A DNA stretch of 64,000 nucleotides from Alteromonas salexigens (GTDB lineage Bacteria; Pseudomonadota; Gammaproteobacteria; Enterobacterales; Alteromonadaceae), in contig NZ_JAOTJC010000011.1 of assembly GCF_025628895.1 (NCBI RefSeq), positions 116,860-180,859 of the forward strand. The letters run 5' to 3'. Each line of letters begins with the position of its first letter. The stretch's first letter is position 1. Shown one piece after another: positions 1 to 9,334 of the stretch. The notes under the pieces are model-generated. The model was not told the DNA's origin. It made no database searches and was given only the letters and a program-made list of their open reading frames with translations. The position numbers and the translations under genes are program-made.

Positions 1-2019
1 GTGATAGCCGATGACTATGTCGACCCTGAGTTTGGCACTGGCTGTGTAAAAATCACGCCGGCCCACGACTTCAATGACTACGAGATGGGCAAGCGTCATA
101 ACCTGCCGATGATTAACGTCTTGACGGCCGACGCCAGGCTGAATGACGAAGTGCCGGAGCAATATCGCGGCATGGACAGATTCGATGCCCGCAAACAAAT
201 TGTCGGCGACCTGGACGCCAGCGGCCACCTGGTTAAAGTGGATAAGCACAAGCTTAACGTGCCCCGTGGAGATCGCACCGGTGCCGTTATCGAACCTTAT
301 CTTACCGACCAGTGGTATGTCGCCGTAGAGTCACTGGCCAAGCCAGCGATTGAAGCAGTCGAAAGTGGTGAGATCCGTTTCATTCCTGAAAACTGGAATA
401 AAACCTACTACCAGTGGATGCACAATATTCAGGACTGGTGCATCTCACGTCAGCTATGGTGGGGGCACCGCATCCCTGCATGGTACGACAACGACAATAA
501 TGTGTATGTTGGCCGTACGGAAGAGGAAGTGCGCAGTAAGCACGGGCTTGATGCGAGTGTTGCGCTGCGTCAGGACGAAGACGTACTGGATACGTGGTTC
601 TCATCCGCGCTGTGGCCGTTTGCCACGATGGGCTGGCCTGAGCAAACCCCGGAACTGGATAAATTTGTACCCTCATCGGTATTGGTAACCGGTTTTGACA
701 TCATTTTCTTCTGGGTCGCCAGAATGATCATGATGACGAAAAAATTCACCGGAAAAATTCCTTTCAAAGACATTTACATCACCGGCCTTATTCGTGATGA
801 GAGCGGCGATAAGATGTCGAAGTCGAAGGGTAACGTGCTTGACCCCATCGATTTGATCGACGGGATTGAGTTGGATGCGCTGGTTGCCAAGCGTACGTCA
901 GGCATGATGCAGCCACAACTGGCAGAGAAAATCGCCAAGCGTACCCGTAAGCAATTCCCTGACGGTATTCAGGCTTACGGTACTGACGCATTACGTTTCA
1001 CGTTTGTGTCGATGGCCTCGACCAGTCGCGATATCAACTTTGATATGGGGCGGGTAGAAGGTTACCGGAACTTCTGTAATAAGATTTGGAATGCATCACG
1101 CTTCGTGCTGATGAATACCGAAGAGCATGACACCGGACGGGACGGCGGTGAAATGACCCTGAGCCTGGCTGATCGCTGGATTTGGGCGAAGTTCCAGCAA
1201 ACGCTGAAAGACTTTGAAAAAGCCTTAGGCGACTATCGCTTCGATCTTGCCGCGCAAACGGTGTATGAATTTACCTGGAATCAGCTGTGTGACTGGTATC
1301 TGGAGCTGACTAAGCCCGTACTGAATAATGACGCCAGCAGTGACGCTGAGAAGCGCGGAACCCGCCACACGCTCATCAATGTGCTTGAACACACATTGCG
1401 TCTGCTGCACCCGTTTATGCCGTTTATTACGGAAGAAATCTGGCAGCGCGTTATGCCATTGTCGGCAGTAAAAACCGACGCCAGCAGCATCATGGTGCAG
1501 CCATTCCCGCAACAGGATGCTGCCTTGCTGGACGAGAAGGTGCTGAATGACATTGAGTGGGTGAAAAAATTCATCGTTGGCATTCGTAACATCCGCGGTG
1601 AAATGGACATCTCGCCAAACAAGCCGCTGAATGCCCTGTTGAAAAATGTCAGTGACGAGGACAGCCACCGGCTGGATGCAGCCAAAGGTTTCCTCGATAA
1701 ACTCTCGAAACTGGAGTCGGTGACAGTTCTCCAGGCCGACGAGAAGGCACCGCCCAGTGCTACCGCGCTGGTAGGGGAGATGGAAATTCTCATTCCTATG
1801 GCTGGTCTGATTGATAAAGATGCGGAACTGGCGCGTCTGACCAAGGCCATCGACAAGGTGCAGAAAGATCTGAGTCGTACTGAGGGTAAGCTGGCGAACG
1901 AGAAGTTTGTGAGCAATGCGCCTGACGCAGTCATTGAAAAAGAGCGGGCCAAACTGGAAGACGGCAGAAAGCAAATGGAAAAACTCAACGAACAGGTTGA
2001 AACTATCCGTTCGCTGTAA
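1..2019 (+). CDS. valS: Valyl-tRNA synthetase, C-terminal 672 residues (5' end outside window)
   Basis: Class I aminoacyl-tRNA synthetase that charges tRNA-Val in the cytoplasm. The gene enters from the left edge, so about 280 N-terminal residues, including the HIGH motif, are missing; the GTG at base 1 is only an internal codon. Visible parts are the end of the editing region, the catalytic-core stretch with [16 protein letters not shown], the KMSKS loop at residues 271-275 of the fragment, the anticodon-binding domain, and the C-terminal coiled-coil arm typical of ValRS (last about 65 residues, charged heptads). A terminator follows within 25 bases of the stop. Identification is secure. Confidence 0.97.
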   Translation: MIADDYVDPEFGTGCVKITPAHDFNDYEMGKRHNLPMINVLTADARLNDEVPEQYRGMDRFDARKQIVGDLDASGHLVKVDKHKLNVPRGDRTGAVIEPYLTDQWYVAVESLAKPAIEAVESGEIRFIPENWNKTYYQWMHNIQDWCISRQLWWGHRIPAWYDNDNNVYVGRTEEEVRSKHGLDASVALRQDEDVLDTWFSSALWPFATMGWPEQTPELDKFVPSSVLVTGFDIIFFWVARMIMMTKKFTGKIPFKDIYITGLIRDESGDKMSKSKGNVLDPIDLIDGIELDALVAKRTSGMMQPQLAEKIAKRTRKQFPDGIQAYGTDALRFTFVSMASTSRDINFDMGRVEGYRNFCNKIWNASRFVLMNTEEHDTGRDGGEMTLSLADRWIWAKFQQTLKDFEKALGDYRFDLAAQTVYEFTWNQLCDWYLELTKPVLNNDASSDAEKRGTRHTLINVLEHTLRLLHPFMPFITEEIWQRVMPLSAVKTDASSIMVQPFPQQDAALLDEKVLNDIEWVKKFIVGIRNIRGEMDISPNKPLNALLKNVSDEDSHRLDAAKGFLDKLSKLESVTVLQADEKAPPSATALVGEMEILIPMAGLIDKDAELARLTKAIDKVQKDLSRTEGKLANEKFVSNAPDAVIEKERAKLEDGRKQMEKLNEQVETIRSL

Positions 2020-2041
2020 CCCGGCGTCGTTAAACAGACTT

Positions 2042-2071
2042 AAAAACGGCCGCATTCGCGGCTGTTTTTTT
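2042..2071 (+). terminator. Rho-independent terminator after valS
   Basis: An 8-bp stem (ACGGCCGC against GCGGCTGT, with one G-T pair) around a short ATT-type loop is followed by seven T residues. It lies just after the valS stop codon, so it probably ends the valS transcript. Confidence 0.85.
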
Positions 2072-2166
2072 ATCCCTGTTATTTTATCCCTGCGCTGCCT
2101 ACCCCTATTGCGGCGGTTAAAGACAGGCGGTACAGTTAGCTTACACTCTCACTATATTAGCACTTT

Positions 2167-2721
2167 GTGAATAAACCCGACCCACAACCGAACGAACCAA
2201 CTTCCTCGGCCGAGCGCCGCTTTGAGTCTTTTCTATGGGGCTCACGTTACCTGGTACTGTTGGCCGTGGTGCCCAGTATCCTGGGGGCGCTGGTATTATT
2301 TGTCATGGGCACTGCAGATATTCTGGCGGTGATGCGCTCGACCCTGAATTACTACTGGCTGGGAGGCTCCCAGGAACTGTACGACGCTACCATCCCGAAA
2401 ATCATCAAAGCCATTGATATCTACCTTATTGCTATCGTGTTACTGATATTTGCTGCGGGTGTTTACCGATTGTTTTTCTCAATTATTGAGCCTGCGGAAA
2501 ACAGCCAGATAAGACACCCGTTTAATATCAATTCATTCGATCAATTAAAAGATAAAATAGCCCGCGTCGTGGTACTGGCGGTCATTATCGAGTTTTTCCG
2601 AGCGGTGGTAGACATTCAGTTTGTTACGCCCCTGGATGCTATTTATCTGGCTCTGTCGATCCTCGCACTGGCTGGCGGCTTATTTCTGATGAGCAAGGCG
2701 CAGCCAGACGATCACAAATAG
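2167..2721 (+). CDS. UPF0114 (YqhA-like) inner-membrane protein
   Basis: A 184-residue membrane protein of the UPF0114/YqhA family, function unknown. After a polar leader of about 18 residues there are hydrophobic segments near residues 28-48, 78-100, 138-155 and 160-178, matching the four-helix YqhA layout. The conserved start of the family, an RFxxxxxxSRYLVLL-like stretch, begins near residue 18. The start is GTG; no Shine-Dalgarno sequence is visible, and a TATATT at 2153-2158 lies so close that the message may be almost leaderless. The gene stands alone between valS and a convergent kinase gene. Confidence 0.8.
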   Translation: MNKPDPQPNEPTSSAERRFESFLWGSRYLVLLAVVPSILGALVLFVMGTADILAVMRSTLNYYWLGGSQELYDATIPKIIKAIDIYLIAIVLLIFAAGVYRLFFSIIEPAENSQIRHPFNINSFDQLKDKIARVVVLAVIIEFFRAVVDIQFVTPLDAIYLALSILALAGGLFLMSKAQPDDHK

Positions 2722-2766
2722 AACCCCGCGCCTGTCGTCTCGCTTAATCCTGGTGCCGGCGCCGGG

Positions 2767-5433
2767 TTATTTCCCTGGCAGGTACTTTCGCAATATTTCT
2801 ATAACATTGGCCCGTTTTACCGGCTTGGTAAGATAATCGTTCATCCCGGCCTCGTGCGCAGTTTGCCGGTCTTCCTTCATCGCATTGGCGGATAACCCGA
2901 TAATAGGCAGCGCATTGTGGCCCTTGCGGCGGAGTGCGCGGGTACATTCATAACCGTCCATTTCAGGCATCTGCACATCCATCAGGATGAGATCATAGTG
3001 GGGGGAGTTTTCAATTTTACGCAGCGCCTGCACGCCATCTTCTGCCACGTCGTAAGAAAGTTCCAGATCCCTGAGCAATTCGCCGGTAACAATCTGATTG
3101 ATGGTATTGTCCTCTACCAACAACACGTGCCCCTCCAGCTCTACAATATCGCTTTGGTGATCATACACCACGGGTTCTGAAGTGATCTGCTGTAGCTCTT
3201 TAACAAAGCGTTCAAATTGCAGCGGCGTGAAGGGGTGCACCAATATAGGCCCGGTCCAGTCAGAAAGCAGTTTGCCCTGAATTGAGCCAATCTGTGTATT
3301 CACCACTAACCCGACTTTACAGGAGGCGACTTGCAACCGCCTGAGTGAATTAGCATGCGCCCTTAATGTGCCCGGGTTGTCTATATCAACAAGCATGCAT
3401 GGCGGAATAGTGTTAATGGTAGTGAGGTAGCTCAATGGCAGTGGCTCTCCCGTAAGTCCAGCCACGTCACGATAGGCTGCGCTGAGCAATGGTTGGTCGC
3501 TCACATACACGCTGTGCTCAGGTAAGGGCGGTACACCAGTCAGGATACCCTGCTGACCTTTGAATGCCCGCAGGGGAAGAGTTACCCTGAACAGGCTGCC
3601 TTTACCGGGTGCCGACTCCGCTTCCAGTTTGCCTTTCATCAATTCGGTGAGTTGTTTAACAATAGTTAGGCCGAGGCCGGTACCACCAAAGCGGCGGTTG
3701 GTTGAGCCATCCGCCTGCGTGAAAGGCTGGAAGATACGGGCCAGTTGGTGGTCAGACATGCCGATACCGGTGTCTTTCACCTCAATGACCAGTGATAATT
3801 CATTACCCTTATCGTTCAGGGTGCCAAAAAAGCTAATATTAATTTCGCCCTGCTCGGTAAACTTCACAGCGTTGGTTCCCAAATTCATGAGCACCTGAGC
3901 AATTCGTAGTGGGTCGCCCACTACCTGGGGCGGCAAATTCGGATCCACGGTTAGTATCACTGACAGGTTTTTCTCCTGAGCGCGCAGGGCAATAACAGCC
4001 ACCAGGTTGTCAAAGATGGAGTGCAGGGAAAAGCTCACGTTTTCAATTTCAAGCTTTCCGGCTTCAATCTTAGAAAAGTCCAGAATGTCATTAATTACAC
4101 TCATCAGGATCTGACTGGAGTAGGCCGCTTTGTCCAGGTAGCTTTTCATCGTTGGCGACATAGGTTGTTGCTGAGCAAGTTCAATCAACCCAATAACCCC
4201 ATTCATCGGCGTACGAATTTCATGGCTCATGTTCGCTAAAAACAGGCTTTTAGACGCTGTCGCCTGCTCGGCACGTTGTTTTTGTGCAGCGAGTTCTTTA
4301 TTGAGCGACTCCATCTGTGCGTTGGCTTCGCGGGCGGCTTTCAACAGCTGCTCAGTCTGACGGTTTTTGTCACTGAACACATGGGCCGCAGTGGCCAGCG
4401 CGCCAATTTCATCATTGCGTTTGATACCCGGAATGGTGGCCACATTTTCGCCCCCGGAGAGCCGTGTGAAAACCTCAGTGATGGACCGGATAGGCCCCAG
4501 AATGCGCAACCAGGTAAACACTGCTGCACTGAGCGCCAACAGGATGGCAAACAGCGAAAACAACTCGCCATTGATTTGCGCCCGGGCTGCCTGGCGCTGA
4601 GATTGCTGACGGACCTTATCTGTATAGCGGGTAACCTGTTCAGCCAGTTCACCACTTAGGAACAGAAACTCGTTAGCCGATCCCGCCATCACCACATTCA
4701 CCAAAAACAAATTACCCTGAGTGATCTGAGTAAGCAGAAAGAACTCATCTTCAGCGCGTTTTATTAACGGCAGGAGGGAGCCAAAACGCGGTTCTGGCAT
4801 GCTTGCCACTTGTTCGCGCATGGTTTGCAGGGCGGTATTAAAGGTTTCAATGCGTTGTATGCTGGGGGTGAGCAGATAATGTAACGATGCGTTTTCCGCG
4901 CTGTCCAGGGTCAGGTTTAATTCATTGAGAAACACCGAGGAGATGCCGGGCTCCTGTGAAAGCTCCTGCAACGCTTTGCGTAGTGCAATAATGTCGCGCA
5001 CTGAACCCGCCGTCACCAGCTCATCCCGACGGGCCCGTGACTCCACTACCGCGGTGAAATTTTCCTGATAATCTTCCAGGTGTGAGCGCATCCGTTCCAG
5101 CACATTTTCGCTGGTTAACGCATTTTGTAACGAGACGGGAGATGCCTGCAGCTTATCCAGCTTGCGGGTGATGGCCTGCATCAGCCGTTCAAAGCGATTC
5201 ACCGTTGACTCACTGGCGGTCTCTTTGAAAATGAGCACGTTCCGCTGCAAGTCCAGTACATCCCGCTCCAGCTCTTTCACCAGACTGAGATCGTCCATGG
5301 CCTGGCGTGTGGTGGCCAGCCCTTCGTTTAATACCTGTTGATTCTGCCGGGCCAGGATCCCCTGAATAAGCAATAGCGACACCAGCGCAATTAACACAAC
5401 AATCAGCTGGGTTCGAATAGACGACATATCCAC
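2767..5433 (-). CDS. Hybrid sensor histidine kinase with periplasmic sensor and receiver domain
   Basis: An 888-residue inner-membrane hybrid kinase. TM1 is at residues 8-28 and TM2 at 291-310; between them lies a long, mostly helical periplasmic sensor with no cysteines. A HAMP linker (about 311-365) and coiled coil lead to a HisKA domain with phospho-accepting His404 in NMSHEIRTPMNG. An HATPase domain follows (NAVKFT, GTGLGL), then a diverged segment and a C-terminal receiver with phospho-acceptor Asp819 (LILMDVQMPEMDG) and the conserved KP. There is no HPt domain or output regulator here. It starts 7 bases after the stop of a periplasmic solute-binding protein, so the two are probably one operon and that protein is its likely ligand-loaded partner, as in TorT/TorS-type systems (inference). 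Confidence 0.88.
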   Translation of the reverse strand: MDMSSIRTQLIVVLIALVSLLLIQGILARQNQQVLNEGLATTRQAMDDLSLVKELERDVLDLQRNVLIFKETASESTVNRFERLMQAITRKLDKLQASPVSLQNALTSENVLERMRSHLEDYQENFTAVVESRARRDELVTAGSVRDIIALRKALQELSQEPGISSVFLNELNLTLDSAENASLHYLLTPSIQRIETFNTALQTMREQVASMPEPRFGSLLPLIKRAEDEFFLLTQITQGNLFLVNVVMAGSANEFLFLSGELAEQVTRYTDKVRQQSQRQAARAQINGELFSLFAILLALSAAVFTWLRILGPIRSITEVFTRLSGGENVATIPGIKRNDEIGALATAAHVFSDKNRQTEQLLKAAREANAQMESLNKELAAQKQRAEQATASKSLFLANMSHEIRTPMNGVIGLIELAQQQPMSPTMKSYLDKAAYSSQILMSVINDILDFSKIEAGKLEIENVSFSLHSIFDNLVAVIALRAQEKNLSVILTVDPNLPPQVVGDPLRIAQVLMNLGTNAVKFTEQGEINISFFGTLNDKGNELSLVIEVKDTGIGMSDHQLARIFQPFTQADGSTNRRFGGTGLGLTIVKQLTELMKGKLEAESAPGKGSLFRVTLPLRAFKGQQGILTGVPPLPEHSVYVSDQPLLSAAYRDVAGLTGEPLPLSYLTTINTIPPCMLVDIDNPGTLRAHANSLRRLQVASCKVGLVVNTQIGSIQGKLLSDWTGPILVHPFTPLQFERFVKELQQITSEPVVYDHQSDIVELEGHVLLVEDNTINQIVTGELLRDLELSYDVAEDGVQALRKIENSPHYDLILMDVQMPEMDGYECTRALRRKGHNALPIIGLSANAMKEDRQTAHEAGMNDYLTKPVKRANVIEILRKYLPGK

Positions 5434-5440
5434 ATCCCTG

Positions 5441-6706
5441 TTAGGAAGTTATAAATTCATACCACTTTTGCAAGCTGTATTCGTAGGTGGGCATAACGGT
5501 GTTCCACACCGCCACGTTACTGAAGCGGTCCTCGTAACTGCCGCCGCTGCGCTGCTCTCCCGGCTGCACCGAAACCTTACCGTCGGTGCCGGTTAATGGC
5601 TCACTGGCGGGCAATCCCTGATACCAATAGTCCCACTCGGCCTGGGTTAAGTACTGCGCAGACCGCTGAGGGTTAGAAATATAGTAGCCCTGGCGGGCAA
5701 TAAACGCGCCCGGCCAGCCGGACAACCACCAGTTCATATACTCGTAGGCGGCGTCTTTATTGCGTCCCTGGGTTGCCGCCGACAAGCACATCACGCCATG
5801 CCAGCCGCGATAACCCTCTTTGGGGGCCGCGAATCGTACCGGAATATTTTGCCCGTTTAGTGCTGATACGGCAGGGGAGAACATACTTTCAATGGTCACC
5901 CGCTTACTGCGCATAAACTGCACAGACTCAGGCACGGAGGTCCAGAAACCACTGAAATGTTGCAACTGTTTAAGTTCAATTAATACCGTAAACAGGGCAT
6001 CCAGTTCTTCACGGGTCATGGCGCCAATATCATTGAAAGACACAAAGCCTTTCGCCTGTGCCGCGAGCGCAAGGTCAAACAGACCAATGGTGGGATCGTT
6101 AACAATCCCTACCTGACCGGAGAAACGGCTGTCCAGCAGCCAGCCCCAGCTCTCGTCACCGGCTGTGAGGTCCTCAGCGACCCGGGAGGTATCGTAGCCG
6201 AAGGAGTCCACGTTATGCACATACGGCAAAAAGCTGATGGTATCGGTGTGGGTAGTCCCTAACGTTCCGTCATTCTGAATATGCAAAATTTTATGCGGGG
6301 CATCGCCGGCCCCCATATTTGCATTGGGGGTGACTTTTCCTGTTTTACTTAACGGATTAATTTCATCCCAGTATGTCAGCCGTTTCTTTTCAATAGGCTG
6401 AATGGCTTTTGAGCGCCACAGGATGTTGATGCTGTTGGACCACTGCTCATACAAGTCAAAACTGGCGGGGTTCATGGACGCCTTTTGCAGCACCGCGGCA
6501 CTGCCTTTCGGCTCAAACCGTAAATCGATACCTAAATCTTCAATTGCCTGCTTGCGCAGTGATTCTTGCAGGGTGACATGGGTGCCCATTACCCGTATTA
6601 ACGGTTTTGGTTTGCCAATAGCAAACGGTGTGACCCCGGCAGCGAGACAATATACACCGCCTTTTAGCAGAGTGCGGCGTGTCGGGTTTGGTGAAGAGTC
6701 TGACAT
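5441..6706 (-). CDS. Periplasmic solute-binding protein (PotD-like) with Tat-type signal
   Basis: A 421-residue extracellular solute-binding protein resembling the spermidine/putrescine or iron-binding ABC families. The chosen ATG at 6706 puts a twin-arginine-like signal (TRRTLLKGGVYCLAAG) about 8 residues from the N-terminus. A longer reading from 6751 would add 15 basic and hydrophobic residues with no clear ribosome-binding site. No ABC permease or ATPase gene lies nearby; the next gene, 7 bases downstream, is a hybrid sensor kinase with a large periplasmic domain. That context favours a role in sensing over uptake (inference). The ligand cannot be told from the sequence. Confidence 0.78.
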   Translation of the reverse strand: MSDSSPNPTRRTLLKGGVYCLAAGVTPFAIGKPKPLIRVMGTHVTLQESLRKQAIEDLGIDLRFEPKGSAAVLQKASMNPASFDLYEQWSNSINILWRSKAIQPIEKKRLTYWDEINPLSKTGKVTPNANMGAGDAPHKILHIQNDGTLGTTHTDTISFLPYVHNVDSFGYDTSRVAEDLTAGDESWGWLLDSRFSGQVGIVNDPTIGLFDLALAAQAKGFVSFNDIGAMTREELDALFTVLIELKQLQHFSGFWTSVPESVQFMRSKRVTIESMFSPAVSALNGQNIPVRFAAPKEGYRGWHGVMCLSAATQGRNKDAAYEYMNWWLSGWPGAFIARQGYYISNPQRSAQYLTQAEWDYWYQGLPASEPLTGTDGKVSVQPGEQRSGGSYEDRFSNVAVWNTVMPTYEYSLQKWYEFITS

Positions 6707-6836
6707 TAAACGTAAACGACCAAAGCAAAAGACTTTTATCCATTTTGGCACCGTTTAAAGGTGCATGCCAAACAAAGTTAAAGAATATCGCTGTGTTAAT
6801 AACACAGGGCCCGGATTCCACCTTGTAAAAATCAAA

Positions 6837-6869
6837 ATATCAATTATATTGATATCATAATGATATCAA
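6837..6869 (+). promoter_or_regulatory. Overlapping TGATATCA palindromes before the SPFH gene (putative operator)
   Basis: Two overlapping inverted repeats sit directly before the SPFH start. ATATCAAT (6837-6844) pairs with ATTGATAT (6848-6855). TTGATATCAT (6849-6858) pairs with ATGATATCAA (6860-6869) around one central base. The second ends one base before the AAGGA ribosome-binding site. A ribbon-helix-helix protein is encoded in the same operon, so this is a natural autoregulatory operator (inference). Confidence 0.6.
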
Positions 6870-6881
6870 GGAATGAGTAAG

Positions 6882-7736
6882 ATGAACGAAACCTCTGGTT
6901 TTTCAATCAACGGTTATGTAATGGCGTTACTGGTACTGCCCGCATTGCAGATTGCCACGGTGCTCTGGCTACTGACCTGGCAGGGCGGTTTAGTTGCGCT
7001 GGTGGCTATAATCCTGGTTGCTGTACTTTGGCCGGGGTTCTTTATGGTGCAACCTAATCAGGGGAAAGTGCTCACCCTGTTTGGCAGTTACGTGGGCACT
7101 GAGCGGCGCACCGGCTTGCGCTGGACTATACCACTATTTATGCGACGGACTATTTCACTACGTATCCGCAACTTTGAGAGCGCCAGGATCAAAGTGAATG
7201 ACAATCAGGGAAACCCTATTGAAATTGCTGCGATCATTGTGTGGTCAGTGACAGACACAGCTGAAGCGGTGTTCGAAGTGGATAATTACGAAAGCTTTGT
7301 CACTATTCAGAGCGAGTCGGCAGTGCGTCATATGGCCAGCAGCTTTCCCTATGATCCCCGGGACGATGAACAATCTGAAGTCGCGCTTAGGAGTCATCCC
7401 GCTGAAATTTCTGCAAGCCTGCAAGAGGAAATTCAGGCGCGCCTGGCACGGGCAGGGATCACCGTGCATGAAGCCCGGATCAGCCACCTGGCCTACGCTC
7501 AGGAGATAGCCAGCGCCATGCTGCAACGTCAGCAGGCAGCAGCTATTATCGCGGCCAGGGCGCAGATTGTAGATGGTGCCGTGGGCATGGTTGAAATGGC
7601 CCTGCGGAAACTGGCCGACGACCAGATAGTGGAACTGGACGATGAGCGTAAGGCGCATATGGTTAGCAACTTGCTGGTGGTACTTTGCGGCGACAAAGCA
7701 CCTCAGCCGGTGGTCAATTCAGGAAGTCTGTATTAA
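6882..7736 (+). CDS. SPFH (band 7/stomatin-like) domain membrane protein
   Basis: A 284-residue membrane-anchored SPFH protein. Two hydrophobic segments in the first 55 residues are followed by [17 protein letters not shown], the usual entry into the band 7 domain. The SPFH fold runs to about residue 240, and an Ala/Glu-rich helix ([17 protein letters not shown]) gives the oligomerising coiled coil. The ATG at 6882 is preferred to the one at 6873 because AAGGA at 6868-6872 is 9 bases from the former but abuts the latter. A 71-residue ribbon-helix-helix protein follows 24 bases later. SPFH proteins organise membrane microdomains or regulate proteases; the specific role here is unknown. Confidence 0.85.
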   Translation: MNETSGFSINGYVMALLVLPALQIATVLWLLTWQGGLVALVAIILVAVLWPGFFMVQPNQGKVLTLFGSYVGTERRTGLRWTIPLFMRRTISLRIRNFESARIKVNDNQGNPIEIAAIIVWSVTDTAEAVFEVDNYESFVTIQSESAVRHMASSFPYDPRDDEQSEVALRSHPAEISASLQEEIQARLARAGITVHEARISHLAYAQEIASAMLQRQQAAAIIAARAQIVDGAVGMVEMALRKLADDQIVELDDERKAHMVSNLLVVLCGDKAPQPVVNSGSLY

Positions 7737-7760
7737 GTATTTCGGCTGAACAGGAGAATT

Positions 7761-7976
7761 ATGGCAGACAAAAAAAAAGCCTATCCACTGCGCATTAACG
7801 AAAAGGTGCTGGCGGCTATGCAGCGTTGGGCAGATGATGAGTTGCGCAGTGTGAATGCACAGATTGAATACGTACTCAGAGATGCGCTGTTAAAAAACAA
7901 GCGCATCAAACTAACCGAAAAAGTCGTGACCGAAGTTGAGCTGCCGCCTGCAGACCCGCCGTCCCGTGAAGAATAA
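7761..7976 (+). CDS. Small Arc/HicB-like ribbon-helix-helix protein
   Basis: A 71-residue protein with an Arc-type ribbon-helix-helix core. A short beta strand (AYPLRINEKVLAAM) is followed by helix A (QRWADDELRSVNAQIEYVL) and helix B, then a charged, proline-rich tail. The ADDELRSVNAQIEYVLRDAL stretch is the hallmark of the family. A good ribbon site (AGGAG, 6 bases upstream) supports the ATG. It is the second gene of the SPFH operon, and the TGATATCA repeats upstream are its likely binding sites (inference). No toxin gene is adjacent, so an antitoxin role is not supported. Confidence 0.75.
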   Translation: MADKKKAYPLRINEKVLAAMQRWADDELRSVNAQIEYVLRDALLKNKRIKLTEKVVTEVELPPADPPSREE

Positions 7977-8010
7977 CCCGGGGCGGCGAGACAAGGATGG
8001 AGCGGCTACG

Positions 8011-8730
8011 TTAATTTCTGCGGCGGTATACGGCGACACCTAATAGCGCCAGTAATGCAGGAATGAACAGCGCGCCGCCGTGTTCTTCCACTACCACGAC
8101 GGTTTCTTCCACAACATCATAATTTTCACTTTCCAGACTGACATACGCTAAGTCTGCATCCCAGTAACCGTCACTGGCGGCCAGCAAAACATCACTGTGG
8201 GCATCATAAAGCTCAATTAAAATGTCGTACTCCCGGGGCGGGAAGCCTGATAGCAGGTCGCTTTCTACAATAAACGCATCATCGCTCGCTTCGCCATATA
8301 CTGAGAATGTCGAGGTGACATGGATGGAGTCGTAAACATCATTGCGGCCCAAATAGATAACAGCATACACAGGCACTGACGCAAATACTGTGTCGGCATC
8401 AAACTCCACAGTAAGGGTGGTGTAATAGCCATCATAGTCGTAGTCATTTGCTACGCTCACCCAACTGTCATAAATCCAGAACTCGGTTTCATTCAGGCTC
8501 TGGGTAGACTCCCGGGACTTACTGGTAAGGGTTGCCAGCTTTTCCCGTTTGGCCGACTTAATCTTCTGAGATGCCTGCGACTCGGCGGTCACCGGCTTAT
8601 CGAACTGAAACTCACGGGATTGGGTGGTGATCTGTTCGGCCTTTGAGTGTCCGGACTCAGCCTGCGCGTGCCCGGCCAGAGACAGCACCAGCATGGTTAA
8701 TGTCAGCTGTAACAGAGTTGTCGTTTTCAT
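8011..8730 (-). CDS. Secreted protein with GlyGly-CTERM-like anchor (choice-of-anchor H type)
   Basis: A 239-residue exported protein. It has a Sec signal peptide (MKTTTLLQLTLTMLVLSLAG, with cleavage near AQA), then a Ser/Lys/Gln-rich linker. An acidic beta-rich domain of about 120 residues contains many Tyr-Asp pairs (NDYDYDGYYTTLTVEFDAD). The C-terminus is Gly-Gly, a hydrophobic helix and a triple-Arg tail, the tripartite pattern of GlyGly-CTERM proteins processed by rhombosortase and delivered to the surface. It resembles the 'choice-of-anchor H' proteins of Shewanella and Alteromonas (from memory). The ATG at 8730 is chosen because it opens the signal peptide; an ATG at 8754 adds 8 residues. 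Function unknown. Confidence 0.72.
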   Translation of the reverse strand: MKTTTLLQLTLTMLVLSLAGHAQAESGHSKAEQITTQSREFQFDKPVTAESQASQKIKSAKREKLATLTSKSRESTQSLNETEFWIYDSWVSVANDYDYDGYYTTLTVEFDADTVFASVPVYAVIYLGRNDVYDSIHVTSTFSVYGEASDDAFIVESDLLSGFPPREYDILIELYDAHSDVLLAASDGYWDADLAYVSLESENYDVVEETVVVVEEHGGALFIPALLALLGVAVYRRRN

Positions 8731-8874
8731 GTCATGTTCCTTTCGCCAGTACACAGAATACTTAGTTGATAGGCTAAGTGTGGCCCTCTGAACATGAACG
8801 AAAACTGAAATGAAACTTAACTGGGTCTTAGGGAGTGTGTGAAAGAGGGGGAAACTATGCGGCTGCGTATTTAG

Positions 8875-8904
8875 TAGCCAGGCAGCGCAATCACTGCCTG
8901 GCTA
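8875..8904. terminator. 11-bp hairpin downstream of rraB
   Basis: TAGCCAGGCAG (8875-8885) pairs perfectly with CTGCCTGGCTA (8894-8904) around an 8-base loop, 6 bases past the rraB stop. There is no T-run on either strand, so it is either a Rho-type or processing-stabilised 3' end, not a classical terminator. Confidence 0.5.
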
Positions 8905-8910
8905 TATAGC

Positions 8911-9303
8911 TCACTCGAAGTCGTCATCGTCATCCATCGACTCATCACGAGGCATAAAGTATGTGCCCCAGCCGTCGTAATGGACGCCGTGCTTGTCGGC
9001 AATCTTCAATAAGGTATCGGTGTCGCTGTCCAGTTCTGGGCGGGATAGCTTACGTTCCACCACGGCATCGAAACAAAAGACGGTTCCGCCGTCATCCAGT
9101 ACCAGCTCTTCGGCGTCGCTCACTTCAAAGCCGGCTTTAAAGGCATCAACGGCAGCTTTTTCAAGTACATCGAAATCATTGGAGGCCAGGTGATGCTCGA
9201 TGGAATAATCGGCATCGGCCTGACTACCGTCTTCAAGCAGTGCTTCTATGGTTTCCTGATTAAAGGCGTACCATTCTTCTCGTTCGTCAAATTGGGTCAT
9301 CAT
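8911..9303 (-). CDS. rraB: Regulator of RNase E activity B (ribonuclease E inhibitor)
   Basis: A 130-residue acidic cytoplasmic protein matching RraB, which binds the C-terminal region of RNase E and modulates mRNA decay. Characteristic stretches are LLEDGSQADADYSIEHHLAS near residue 20 and HGVHYDGWGTYFMPRDE near residue 110, followed by the aspartate/glutamate-rich tail. Length agrees with the family (about 138 in E. coli). Two adjacent ATG codons (9303 and 9300) are possible starts and neither has a clear Shine-Dalgarno sequence. It lies immediately downstream of plsC on the same strand. Confidence 0.9.
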   Translation of the reverse strand: MMTQFDEREEWYAFNQETIEALLEDGSQADADYSIEHHLASNDFDVLEKAAVDAFKAGFEVSDAEELVLDDGGTVFCFDAVVERKLSRPELDSDTDTLLKIADKHGVHYDGWGTYFMPRDESMDDDDDFE

Positions 9304-9334
9304 ATTTTTCGTCAGCGAAATGTCTGCAGACAGT

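Noticed and set aside
1225..2055. Long antisense reading frames opposite valS
   Set aside because: Two overlapping minus-strand frames of more than 230 codons mirror the valS codon pattern, have no ribosome-binding sites, and lie wholly opposite a certain gene.
7761..7976. Ribbon-helix-helix protein as antitoxin of a toxin-antitoxin pair
   Set aside because: Neither neighbour encodes a toxin-like protein; the upstream partner is a membrane SPFH protein.
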